A stretch of DNA of 7,357 nucleotides, from assembly GCA_046727715.1 (NCBI GenBank), contig JBKPDC010000211.1, forward strand, positions 1 through 7,357, in the 5' to 3' direction. The translations under genes were made by a program, and so were the position numbers. Below, piece by piece: positions 1-6,916 of this stretch; the stretch's first letter is position 1; the number at the start of each line of letters is the position of its first letter. Origin of the DNA: CAVQLX01 sp046727715. GTDB taxonomy: Bacteria; Desulfobacterota; Binatia; DP-6. The notes beneath the pieces are model-generated. The model had not been told where the DNA came from. It saw nothing but the letters and a program-made list of their open reading frames with translations, and made no database searches.

Positions 1-112
1 GTCCGCCGTCGCGGGCGTCACCTCGGGCGGCTTCCCCGATTGCCCGGGCATCCTGAGCTGGGACACCAACGTCGTGCCGTTCCTGTCGTGGATAGACCCC
101 CATCTGCAGTGA
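1..112 (+). CDS. Trypsin-like (S1 family) serine protease, C-terminal fragment
   Basis: This is the 3' end of a plus-strand gene that enters from outside the window. The reading frame begins at base 2 and ends at the TGA at 110-112, giving 36 residues. The pattern GVTSGG, then a Cys, and near the end NVVPFLSWID matches the end of the chymotrypsin/trypsin fold. There the GVxSxG strand lines the S1 pocket, a Cys in the next loop forms a disulfide, and a final helix ends in the typical FLxWI. The catalytic His, Asp and Ser would lie upstream, so activity cannot be judged. Such proteases are usually secreted in bacteria, but no signal peptide can be seen here. The stop is only 4 bp from the stop of the convergent gene that follows. 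The family call rests on a short tail and is moderately sure. Confidence 0.72.
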   Translation, partial: SAVAGVTSGGFPDCPGILSWDTNVVPFLSWIDPHLQ

Positions 113-116
113 GGGG

Positions 117-947
117 TCAGGACGGCGCCCGGTCGCGGAAGAACCGGTTCAGCTCCGCGTGCGACACGCCCTCGGCCAGGACGTCGAACCGGCCCTCGCT
201 CGCGATCGCTCGCGCGGCGCGGATGAACGCTCCCCACGCGGCCCGCGCGAGCCCGCTGCCCACGCTCAGGCGGCGCACGCCCAGTGCGGCGAGGTCCTTC
301 ACCGTGAGGCCCGCCGACGGCGGCACGAGGACGTTCACGGGCTTGGGCGCCACGGCCGCGACAACCGCAGCGATCTGCTCGCGGGTCGTGAGGCCGGGCG
401 CGAAGAGGCAGTCGGCGCCGGCGTCGGCGTAGGCCCGGAGCCGGCGGATCGCCGCGTCGAGGTCGGGCTCGCCGTGCACGAATCCTTCGGCGCGGCCGGT
501 GAGGACGACGTCACCGCCCGCCTCGTCGATGGCGGTGCGTGCGGCGCGGACGCGCCGGGCGGCGAGGTCGGGGTCGTAGAGCGGCCGCGCCCTGTCGCCG
601 GTGGCGTCCTCGATCGAGAGCCCGGCGACGCCGGTCGCGACGCACAGGCGCACGTTGTGGGCCACCTCGTCCGGATCGTCCGCGAAGCCCTGTCCGAAGT
701 CGGCGTTCACCGGCAGGTCGGTGGCACCGACCATGGCCTCGATGTGGGCCAGCATGACGTCGCGCGGCACCGCGCCGTCGGGGAGCGCCAGGGAGAACGC
801 CGCACCCGCGCTGGTGGTGGCGAGCGCCTGGAACCCGAGGTGCTCGAGGTATCGCGCGCTGCCGGCGTCCCACGGATTGGGGAGCACGAAGCAGCCCGCC
901 TCGTGCAGCGCACGAAACGTGCGACGCTTGTGAGCGATGGTCGGCAT
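117..947 (-). CDS. Isocitrate lyase/phosphoenolpyruvate mutase family protein
   Basis: The product is 276 residues, the usual length of the short PEP mutase/isocitrate lyase-like proteins, which are TIM barrels acting on C-C or P-C bonds of alpha-keto or carboxylic acids. Landmarks are LPNPWDAGSA (22-31, substrate-loop start), NADFGQGFADDP (81-92, the place of the metal-binding acidic motif), IEDATGD (112-118), GRAEGF (151-156), YADAGADCLFAPG (173-185), PVNVLV (203-208) and LGVRRLSVGSG (222-232). The KRCGH/KKCGH catalytic-cysteine loop of true isocitrate and methylisocitrate lyases is absent after IED, so it is probably neither; the layout resembles the mycobacterial Rv1998c-type group, whose substrate is not settled. 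The ATG at 947 is supported by an AGGA-type ribosome binding site about six bases upstream; the frame stays open further upstream only because of high GC. It lies 52 bp downstream of the regulator gene on the same strand and is probably co-transcribed. An inverted repeat covers its start codon. Confidence 0.92.
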   Translation of the reverse strand: MPTIAHKRRTFRALHEAGCFVLPNPWDAGSARYLEHLGFQALATTSAGAAFSLALPDGAVPRDVMLAHIEAMVGATDLPVNADFGQGFADDPDEVAHNVRLCVATGVAGLSIEDATGDRARPLYDPDLAARRVRAARTAIDEAGGDVVLTGRAEGFVHGEPDLDAAIRRLRAYADAGADCLFAPGLTTREQIAAVVAAVAPKPVNVLVPPSAGLTVKDLAALGVRRLSVGSGLARAAWGAFIRAARAIASEGRFDVLAEGVSHAELNRFFRDRAPS

Positions 948-984
948 GCTCGTCCTGTACCACTCTTCCCGGCCACGAGCATGC
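944..984 (-). promoter_or_regulatory. Perfect 10-bp inverted repeat covering the start codon of the PEP-mutase-family gene
   Basis: Bases 944-953 (GCATGCTCGT) and 975-984 (ACGAGCATGC) are exact reverse complements separated by 21 bases. In the minus-strand mRNA the 3' arm contains the start codon, ACGAGC-ATG-C, and the CAGG part of the ribosome binding site falls in the loop next to that arm. As RNA this could hide the start codon; as DNA it could be a dyad operator, and each arm also contains the self-palindrome GCATGC. It sits between the regulator stop and the enzyme start. The repeat is seen directly; a regulatory role is inference. Confidence 0.5.
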
Positions 985-999
985 GGGGACGCTGCGGCC

Positions 1000-2394
<1,395 letters not shown>

Positions 2395-2418
2395 GCTGGA
2401 CGCCTTCCGGTGTCGCGT

Positions 2419-2429
2419 GGCAGGCTGCC
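2419..2429. promoter_or_regulatory. Short palindrome in the regulator leader (GGCAG-G-CTGCC), possible operator
   Basis: An 11-bp perfect palindrome (GGCAG, G, CTGCC) lies between the predicted transcription start and the start codon of the response regulator. A second copy of its half site, TGGCAG, occurs at 2452-2457 within the promoter spacer. This arrangement would suit an operator, perhaps for autoregulation by the Fis-type helix-turn-helix, but a palindrome this short can arise by chance at this GC content. Confidence 0.25.
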
Positions 2430-2439
2430 GTGCTCCATC

Positions 2440-2468
2440 GTGTTAGAGCAATGGCAGCCGTCTGTCAA
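2440..2468 (-). promoter_or_regulatory. Predicted sigma-70-type promoter of the response regulator
   Basis: On the minus strand a perfect TTGACA (-35; plus-strand 2463-2468) is followed after 17 bases by TAACAC (2440-2445), or after 15 bases by TCTAAC (2442-2447), as -10. Transcription would start near 2433, giving a leader of about 39 bases with a GGAAGG ribosome binding site before the ATG at 2394. A perfect -35 box is notable in such GC-rich DNA, but the -10 is weak. No GG-N10-GC sigma-54 promoter was seen in this gap. Confidence 0.45.
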
Positions 2469-2501
2469 TGGTAGTTGGTGAGTCTGAAAGATTCCGAGTG
2501 A

Positions 2502-2560
2502 GGTATTCCCGAGACGAGTAGACCGCCTGCTCCTCGGCGGATAGTCCGCGCCGGAATACC
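2502..2560 (+). promoter_or_regulatory. 8-bp inverted repeat with inner hairpin upstream of the TauE/SafE permease
   Basis: GGTATTCC at 2502-2509 and GGAATACC at 2553-2560 are perfect reverse complements 43 bases apart. The loop contains a smaller hairpin, GCGGA-TAG-TCCGC, at 2537-2549, and CCGCC (2523-2527) can alternatively pair with GGCGG (2536-2540). This lies in the divergent intergenic region, so it could be a folded leader RNA or a widely spaced operator. The pairing is seen in the sequence; function is unknown. Confidence 0.35.
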
Positions 2561-2569
2561 CTGTCCCGG

Positions 2570-3598
2570 GTGCAGGCGGCACAACACCCGACTCGCTCGG
2601 TCGGGGCCTGCGGTTGTAAAGGGTGCGCAAACAGTCGTTCCGCGAAGAGGCAACCACTGACTCCCCCGGGTCCCAAGACACTCCTGCTCGGATTGCTGGC
2701 GCTGGTCGCGGCGGCGTTCGCCGTCTTCTGGCTCCGGCATCTCCGGAGGCCCGTCGCTGGCGGCGAACCGGGGACGGAGGTCGGCACGCCGGGCGTGTCG
2801 AGCGTGCTCATCGGGGTGCTGACCGACTTCTTCGACACGCTCGGGATCGGCTCCTTCGCGCCCACGACCGCCCTGTTCCGGTTCCTGCACCTGGTGCCGG
2901 ACCGGCTGATCCCGGGCACGCTGAACGTCGGTCACGCGCTGCCGTCGGTCGCCCAGGCGCTCGTCTTCATCGCCATCGTCGAGGTCGCGCCGCGCACGCT
3001 GGCAGCGATGATCGCGGCGTCGGTCGCGGGCGCGTGGCTCGGGGCGGGCGTGGTCGCGGGCTGGCCACGGCGCCGCGTGCAGGTGGGAATGGGGTGCGCA
3101 CTCCTCGTCGCGGCGGCGTTGATGCTCCGCCAGCTGCTCTTCGGCGCGCCCGGCGGTGCCGACGCGGTCGCGCTCGACGGGACGCGGCTGGTGCTCGGGG
3201 TGGCGGGTAACCTCGTGCTCGGCGCACTGATGACGATCGGCGTCGGGCTCTACGGCCCGTGCATGATCCTCGTCAGTCTCCTCGGAATGAACGCCACCGC
3301 GGCGTTCCCCATCATGATGGGCTCGTGCGCCTTCCTGATGCCCGTCGCCGGGCTGCGTTTCATTCGCACCAGCGCGTATGCGCCTCGGGCGGCCCTCGGG
3401 CTCACCCTGGGCGGCATCCCGGCAGTGCTCGTGGCTGCATTCGTCGTCCGGGCGCTCCCCTTGGGCGCGGTGCGCGTCCTCGTGCTCGTCGTCGCGCTGT
3501 ACACGGCGCTCGCGATGCTGCGCGCCGCAGCGGTCGCCGGCCGGGCCGCGCGCGACGTACCTCGGGTGGCGCCCGACCTCGAGCGCGAAACCACCTGA
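2570..3598 (+). CDS. Sulfite exporter TauE/SafE (TSUP) family permease
   Basis: This integral membrane protein (342 residues from GTG 2570) belongs to the TauE/SafE/TSUP family, whose members move sulfur-containing anions or organic acids across the inner membrane; the substrate here cannot be read from sequence. Two related halves are visible. The first has TDFFDTLGIGSFAPTTALF (85-103) followed by DRLIPGTLNVGHALP (111-125). The second has GLYGPCMILVSLLGM (226-240) followed by AAFPIMMGSCAFLMPV (244-259). About eight hydrophobic segments are seen, the first at 36-55. This is a distinctive subgroup: the GxGSFAPT and FPIMMGSCAFLMP motifs recall permeases also found in Firmicutes. The start is uncertain. 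The frame opens after TAG 2519-2521, and GTG 2570 has no good ribosome binding site. A CTG at 2657 is preceded by AAGAGG with six-base spacing and would begin just before the first membrane helix, as expected for the family. It is divergent from the regulator. Confidence 0.9.
   Translation: MQAAQHPTRSVGACGCKGCANSRSAKRQPLTPPGPKTLLLGLLALVAAAFAVFWLRHLRRPVAGGEPGTEVGTPGVSSVLIGVLTDFFDTLGIGSFAPTTALFRFLHLVPDRLIPGTLNVGHALPSVAQALVFIAIVEVAPRTLAAMIAASVAGAWLGAGVVAGWPRRRVQVGMGCALLVAAALMLRQLLFGAPGGADAVALDGTRLVLGVAGNLVLGALMTIGVGLYGPCMILVSLLGMNATAAFPIMMGSCAFLMPVAGLRFIRTSAYAPRAALGLTLGGIPAVLVAAFVVRALPLGAVRVLVLVVALYTALAMLRAAAVAGRAARDVPRVAPDLERETT
2572..2617 (+). promoter_or_regulatory. Possible structured leader RNA of the permease gene (nested stems, potential pseudoknot)
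   Basis: GCAGGC (2572-2577) pairs with GCCTGC (2606-2611). Inside it, CCCGAC (2587-2592) pairs with GTCGGG (2600-2605) around a seven-base loop, and the two stems abut on the 3' side. The nine-base bulge on the 5' side contains ACAAC (2581-2585), which can pair with GTTGT (2613-2617) just after the outer stem, forming a pseudoknot. The segment lies in the leader only if translation starts at CTG 2657; otherwise it is inside the coding region from GTG 2570. I do not recognise a known riboswitch class. Confidence 0.35.
2645..2650 (+). promoter_or_regulatory. Ribosome binding site AAGAGG favouring a CTG start at 2657
   Basis: AAGAGG is followed by six bases and then CTG at 2657-2659, in frame with the permease and directly ahead of its first membrane helix. 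This is the best placed ribosome binding site in the leader. CTG starts are rare, so the choice between 2570 and 2657 is open. Confidence 0.35.
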
Positions 3599-3613
3599 CC
3601 GCCCCGCGGCGCG

Positions 3614-3642
3614 TTCGCCTCGCGCCGGGAGGCTGCTAAGAT
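3614..3642 (+). promoter_or_regulatory. Predicted extended -10 promoter of the topoisomerase gene
   Basis: TAAGAT at 3637-3642 is preceded by TGC, forming an extended -10 element, and a weak -35 (TTCGCC, 3614-3619) lies 17 bases upstream. The predicted start near 3649 gives a leader of about 29 bases ending in a purine-rich GGGGAGGGGAGG ribosome binding site. The promoter sits in the 79-bp gap after the permease stop, so the topoisomerase gene need not depend on permease transcription. Confidence 0.45.
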
Positions 3643-3677
3643 GCGCGCACACCGGACTGGACGGGGAGGGGAGGACG

Positions 3678-5963
3678 ATGGCGACCGCCGCAGCACCGTT
3701 GCTCGAGACCGATCTCCGCGCCGCCGCCGAGGAGCGGTACCTGAGCTATGCGCTGAGCGTCATCACCTCGCGCGCGCTGCCCGACGTGCGCGACGGGCTC
3801 AAGCCCGTCCAGCGTCGCATCCTCTACGCCATGTATCAGAACCTCCGCCTGACGGCGGGGGCGCGGCCCCGCAAATCGGCGGCCGTCGTGGGCGAGGTGC
3901 TCGGCAAGTACCACCCGCACGGCGACGTCGCCGCCTACGAGGCCATGGTGCGCATGGCGCAGGGGTTCGCGCTGCGCTACCCCCTGGTGCACGGCGAGGG
4001 CAACTTCGGCTCGCTCGACGGCGACGGCGCCGCCGCGATGCGCTACACCGAGGCGCGCCTCACCCCGCTCGCCGAGGAGATGCTCGCCGACCTCGGTGCC
4101 GACACGGTCGCGTTCCGGGCCAACTACGACGCCACGCAGGAGGAGCCGGTGGTGCTCCCCAGCGCGGTGCCGCAGCTCCTGATGAACGGCTCGACGGGCA
4201 TCGCGGTCGGCATGGCCACGAACATCCCGCCACACAATCTGCGCGAGATCGTGGCGGCGCTGGTGGCGATGATCGACGAGCCCGACCTCGACGTGAAGGG
4301 ACTGATGAAGCACTTGAAGGGGCCCGACTTCCCCACGGGCGGCGAGATCCTGAACGCCCGCAAGGAGCTGCGCGAGATCTACGAGACGGGGCAGGGGCCC
4401 GTGCGGCTGCGCGGCGAGTACACGATGGAGAGCCTGCCGCGCGGCAAGCGGCAGATCGTCGTCACCTCCATCCCGTACGCGGTGAACAAGAGCGAGCTGG
4501 TGGCGGCGATCGGCGAGGAGGTGGCGTCGCGCAGGCTGCCGCTCCTGGTGGACGTACGCGACGAGTCCACCACCGACGTCCGCATCGTGCTCGAGCTCAA
4601 GAGCGACGCGTCGCCCGAGGCGGCGATGGCCTACCTCTACAAGCACACGAGCCTGCAGACCAACTTCAACGTCAACCTCACCTGCCTGCTCCCTACGGCG
4701 AATCCTGCGGTCGGGCAGCCGGCGCGCGTCACGCTGCGCGACCTGTGCCGGCAGTTCCTCGATTTCCGCCTGGTCGTGGTGACGCGCCGGCTCGAGCACG
4801 AGAAGCGCAAGCTCGAGGAGCGGCTCCACATCCTCGCCGCGCTGACGAAGATCTACGACGATCTCGACCGCGCCATCCGCATCATCCGCAAGGCCGAGTC
4901 GCGCGCCGACGCCCAGAAGCAGCTGATGAAGGCGTTCGGCCTCGACGACGTGCAGGCCGACGCCATTCTCGAGATCCGTCTCTACCAGCTGGCCCGGCTC
5001 GAGATCGAGAAGATCCGCGCCGAGCAGGGCGAGAAGCGCAAGCGCGTGCGCGAGATCGACGCGCTGCTCCGGAGTCCCAAGGCACGCTGGCAGCTGATCC
5101 GCGAAGAGCTGGAGCAGCTCGGCGAGCGCTACGGCGACGCGCGCCGCTCGAGGTTCGCGGCGGGCGACGAGCTGGCGTACGACCCCGAGGCCTACATCGT
5201 CCACGAGGAGGCCGTCGTGCTCCTCTCGCGCGACGGCTGGATCAAGCGGCAGACGCAGGTGAAGGACCCGACCGCCACGCGGCTGCGCGAAGGCGACGCG
5301 CTGGTGGCCGTGCTCCCGGGCACCACGCGCGACCGCCTAGTCCTCTTCTCCACGCACGGATCGCTCTACGTCCTGCGCGTCGCCGACCTGCCGGCCACCA
5401 CGGGCTACGGTGAACCCGTGCAGTCGCTGCTCAAGTTCGGCGACGGCGAGCGCGTGGTGACGGCGCGGCTGGTGCGTGAGGCCGAGCCGGTGCCGGGCCA
5501 GCAGGCGCTCCCGGGGCTGGAGAGCGAGCAGGCGCCGTCGTTCCTCGTCGCCACCGCGAAGGGCTACGGCTTCCGCTGCGCGCCCGACCTCTCCGAGACG
5601 ACCCGCGCCGGCCGGCGTCTCGCCAGGGTCGGCGGCGGCGACGAGGTCGTGTCGATCGAGCCGATCGAGGGGCCCGCGATCCTGACGGCGACCGCGAAGG
5701 GCAAGATGCTCCGCTTCGTCGCCGACGAGGTGGCGGAGCTCTCGGGGCCGGGCCGCGGCGTCATTCTCATGCGCCTCGGCGCCGACGACCGGCTCGTCGG
5801 CGCGCTGGCGCTCCCGGAGCCGTCCACCTTCCTCGCGATCACACCCGAGGGCACCGAACGCAAGCTCGGCCTCGCCGATGTCCCGGTGGGCCGCCGCGGC
5901 GGCAAGGGGCAGAAGGTGGTGAAGCGCGGCGGCGTGACGGCGATCCGGCGCCTGGACGGGTAG
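3678..5963 (+). CDS. parC: DNA topoisomerase IV subunit A (ParC/GyrA family)
   Basis: This 761-residue protein is the DNA-breaking subunit of a type IIA topoisomerase, which with an ATPase ParE/GyrB partner (not in the window) unlinks or supercoils DNA. The N-terminal breakage domain includes SRALPDVRDGLKPVQRRILYAM-like sequence (31-52), the KYHPHGD helix (77-83), catalytic Tyr123 preceded by Arg122 (MRYTEARLTPLAE), and LMNGSTGIAVGMATNIPPHN (168-187). The tower domain follows, with a coiled coil of about 370-480. The C-terminal DNA-wrapping domain (about 505-761) has blade repeats such as RDGWIKRQ (518-525) and a GyrA-box-like GRRGGKG (738-744) only at the extreme end. Length and a degenerate C-terminal domain favour ParC over GyrA. 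The quinolone-determining Ser position is Val84 and the acidic one is Glu88. The ATG at 3678 is set by a strong GGAGG-type ribosome binding site; the frame extends upstream only as open GC-rich sequence overlapping the permease. ParC versus GyrA is the main uncertainty. Confidence 0.94.
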   Translation: MATAAAPLLETDLRAAAEERYLSYALSVITSRALPDVRDGLKPVQRRILYAMYQNLRLTAGARPRKSAAVVGEVLGKYHPHGDVAAYEAMVRMAQGFALRYPLVHGEGNFGSLDGDGAAAMRYTEARLTPLAEEMLADLGADTVAFRANYDATQEEPVVLPSAVPQLLMNGSTGIAVGMATNIPPHNLREIVAALVAMIDEPDLDVKGLMKHLKGPDFPTGGEILNARKELREIYETGQGPVRLRGEYTMESLPRGKRQIVVTSIPYAVNKSELVAAIGEEVASRRLPLLVDVRDESTTDVRIVLELKSDASPEAAMAYLYKHTSLQTNFNVNLTCLLPTANPAVGQPARVTLRDLCRQFLDFRLVVVTRRLEHEKRKLEERLHILAALTKIYDDLDRAIRIIRKAESRADAQKQLMKAFGLDDVQADAILEIRLYQLARLEIEKIRAEQGEKRKRVREIDALLRSPKARWQLIREELEQLGERYGDARRSRFAAGDELAYDPEAYIVHEEAVVLLSRDGWIKRQTQVKDPTATRLREGDALVAVLPGTTRDRLVLFSTHGSLYVLRVADLPATTGYGEPVQSLLKFGDGERVVTARLVREAEPVPGQQALPGLESEQAPSFLVATAKGYGFRCAPDLSETTRAGRRLARVGGGDEVVSIEPIEGPAILTATAKGKMLRFVADEVAELSGPGRGVILMRLGADDRLVGALALPEPSTFLAITPEGTERKLGLADVPVGRRGGKGQKVVKRGGVTAIRRLDG

Positions 5964-6028
5964 AGCGACCTCATCACTGGCAGCCAGCCCGACGTGGGGA
6001 AGGCGGTGGAGGTCGTCCGGGTGCCAGG
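5964..6028. other. Convergent 65-bp gap with inverted repeats but no clear intrinsic terminator
   Basis: This is the space between the facing stops of the topoisomerase and glutathione S-transferase genes. CGACCTC (5966-5972) can pair with GAGGTCG (6009-6015), and CTGGCA (5977-5982) with TGCCAG (6022-6027), but these two pairings cross each other. There is no T-run on either strand, so a classical terminator is not supported. Termination may be Rho-dependent or occur inside the facing genes. Confidence 0.3.
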
Positions 6029-6628
6029 TCAGTCTCTCGCGTAGGGGCAGTTCGGCATCGCCAGGAGGCGGTCGTTGTAGGCGAGACAGTGGGCGAAGTC
6101 CGCGATCCAGCCGAGGTGGCGCGCCCAATTCATGGTGAAGCCGACGATGATATCGGCCACGGTGAATCTGCCGCCGATCAGGAAGGGCGTCGCCGCGAGG
6201 TGCGCGTCGAGGACCTCGAGCGACTTCCGCCCCTCGGTCTCGTTCTGCTCCAGCACGGCCGGCTGCCGATTCGATTCGTCGTAGAGGAAGGTATTCCGGT
6301 GCGTGCTCCAGAGGTGCGACTCCAGCTCGGCGAGGCAGAAGGCCACCCATTGGTCGTGCAGCGCTCGTTCCCAGCTGCCCGAAGGGGCGATGAGGCCCTT
6401 CTGCGGGTGGCTGTCCGCGAGCCAGGTGCAGATCGCGGCGGACTCGAACAGCGGTCGGCCGCCGTCCACGATGGCCGGCACCTTGCCGGACGGGGAGATG
6501 GCCCTGAGCTGCGGCGAACCGATGACCTCGAGCCCGGCGATGCTCTCGAACGGGACGTCGAGCTCGAGCAAGGTCCAGCGCGCACGGGCCGAGCGGGTCG
6601 GTTGAAATTCGAACAGCGTGATCGACAT
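6029..6628 (-). CDS. Glutathione S-transferase family protein
   Basis: The product is 199 residues, typical for a cytosolic glutathione S-transferase, which conjugates or reduces electrophiles with glutathione. The N-terminal thioredoxin-like domain runs from 1 to about 80, with the active-site stretch QPTRSARARW (9-18), where Thr11 or Ser13 is the candidate thiolate-activating residue. SPSGKVP (45-51) carries the cis-proline that binds the glutathione backbone, and FESAAICTWLA (61-71) holds the Glu62-Ser63 pair that binds the gamma-glutamyl group. The helical C-terminal domain includes the capping motif FTVADI (155-160, Thr156/Asp159), conserved for folding, and a Trp/His-rich end. The ATG at 6628 has GGAGG five bases upstream. 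The gene faces the topoisomerase gene and is likely transcribed alone or after the DUF1993 gene, 288 bp upstream on the same strand. The exact class and substrate cannot be assigned. Confidence 0.93.
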   Translation of the reverse strand: MSITLFEFQPTRSARARWTLLELDVPFESIAGLEVIGSPQLRAISPSGKVPAIVDGGRPLFESAAICTWLADSHPQKGLIAPSGSWERALHDQWVAFCLAELESHLWSTHRNTFLYDESNRQPAVLEQNETEGRKSLEVLDAHLAATPFLIGGRFTVADIIVGFTMNWARHLGWIADFAHCLAYNDRLLAMPNCPYARD

Positions 6629-6916
6629 GATCGCCTCCGTGGTGATCGAGCGGTCGGGCGCGGTGCCTGACTGACGGACGCGGTGGCGCTGCGCCCGGGA
6701 CGCCCGGGCTTCTCGTCTCGCTGGATTGTCGAACGGGCCGGCTCGAAATCGACATGCCGGCGACGGACGGTGCGGTCACCCCGCGGGCCGCGAGTTACTC
6801 GTGACCCCCCACGCCCGCCGGTCTGCCAGGTCCGGCGGGTGGTCGAGAGCCGGTGGTGGCTGCTGGAGGTGCCGCTCTCCGGAGCGGCGGTGCCGGGGTG
6901 ATCGCCGGTGAGCCGA
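6629..6916. other. 288-bp intergenic region between DUF1993 and glutathione S-transferase genes
   Basis: No convincing gene was found; the short open frames on both strands give Arg/Pro/Ser-rich peptides typical of random GC-rich DNA. The region holds small inverted repeats: TGTCGA/TCGACA (6727-6732 and 6749-6754), CGAGT-T-ACTCG (6791-6801), a CGCCCGGG tandem pair (6692-6699 and 6701-6708), and the hairpin at 6871-6888 listed separately. I saw no good -35/-10 pair for the glutathione S-transferase gene. Confidence 0.5.
6871..6888 (-). terminator. Stable 7-bp hairpin downstream of the DUF1993 gene, possible terminator
   Basis: GCCGCTC (6871-6877) and GAGCGGC (6882-6888) are perfect complements around a four-base loop. 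The hairpin begins 28 bases past the DUF1993 stop on the minus strand, where a terminator would be expected, but no T-run follows it on that strand. Read as plus-strand RNA the loop would be UCCG, a UNCG-type stable tetraloop. A role as terminator or mRNA 3'-end protector is possible but not shown. Confidence 0.35.

Noticed and set aside
2418..2437. Possible sigma-54 promoter (TGGCAGGCTGCCGTGCT)
   Set aside because: The GG to GC spacing is 11 instead of the strict 10 bases, and the -12 element is poor.
2465..3652. Minus-strand open frame of 395 codons opposite the permease
   Set aside because: The translation is strongly charged (Arg, Asp, Glu, His), the expected mirror of a hydrophobic membrane protein in GC-rich DNA.
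3636..5204. Long minus-strand open frame (522 codons) opposite the topoisomerase gene
   Set aside because: It is rich in Arg, His, Leu and Val with no recognisable motif, and lies antisense to a clearly conserved gene. High GC content produces such frames.
6692..6708. CGCCCGGG tandem repeat as a terminator
   Set aside because: The two self-palindromic CCCGGG words can pair across three bases, but there is no T-run and it lies upstream of a start codon rather than after a gene.
6683..6901. Possible small protein of 72 residues in the gap before the glutathione S-transferase gene
   Set aside because: No ribosome binding site at proper spacing, Arg/Pro-rich composition and no recognisable pattern.
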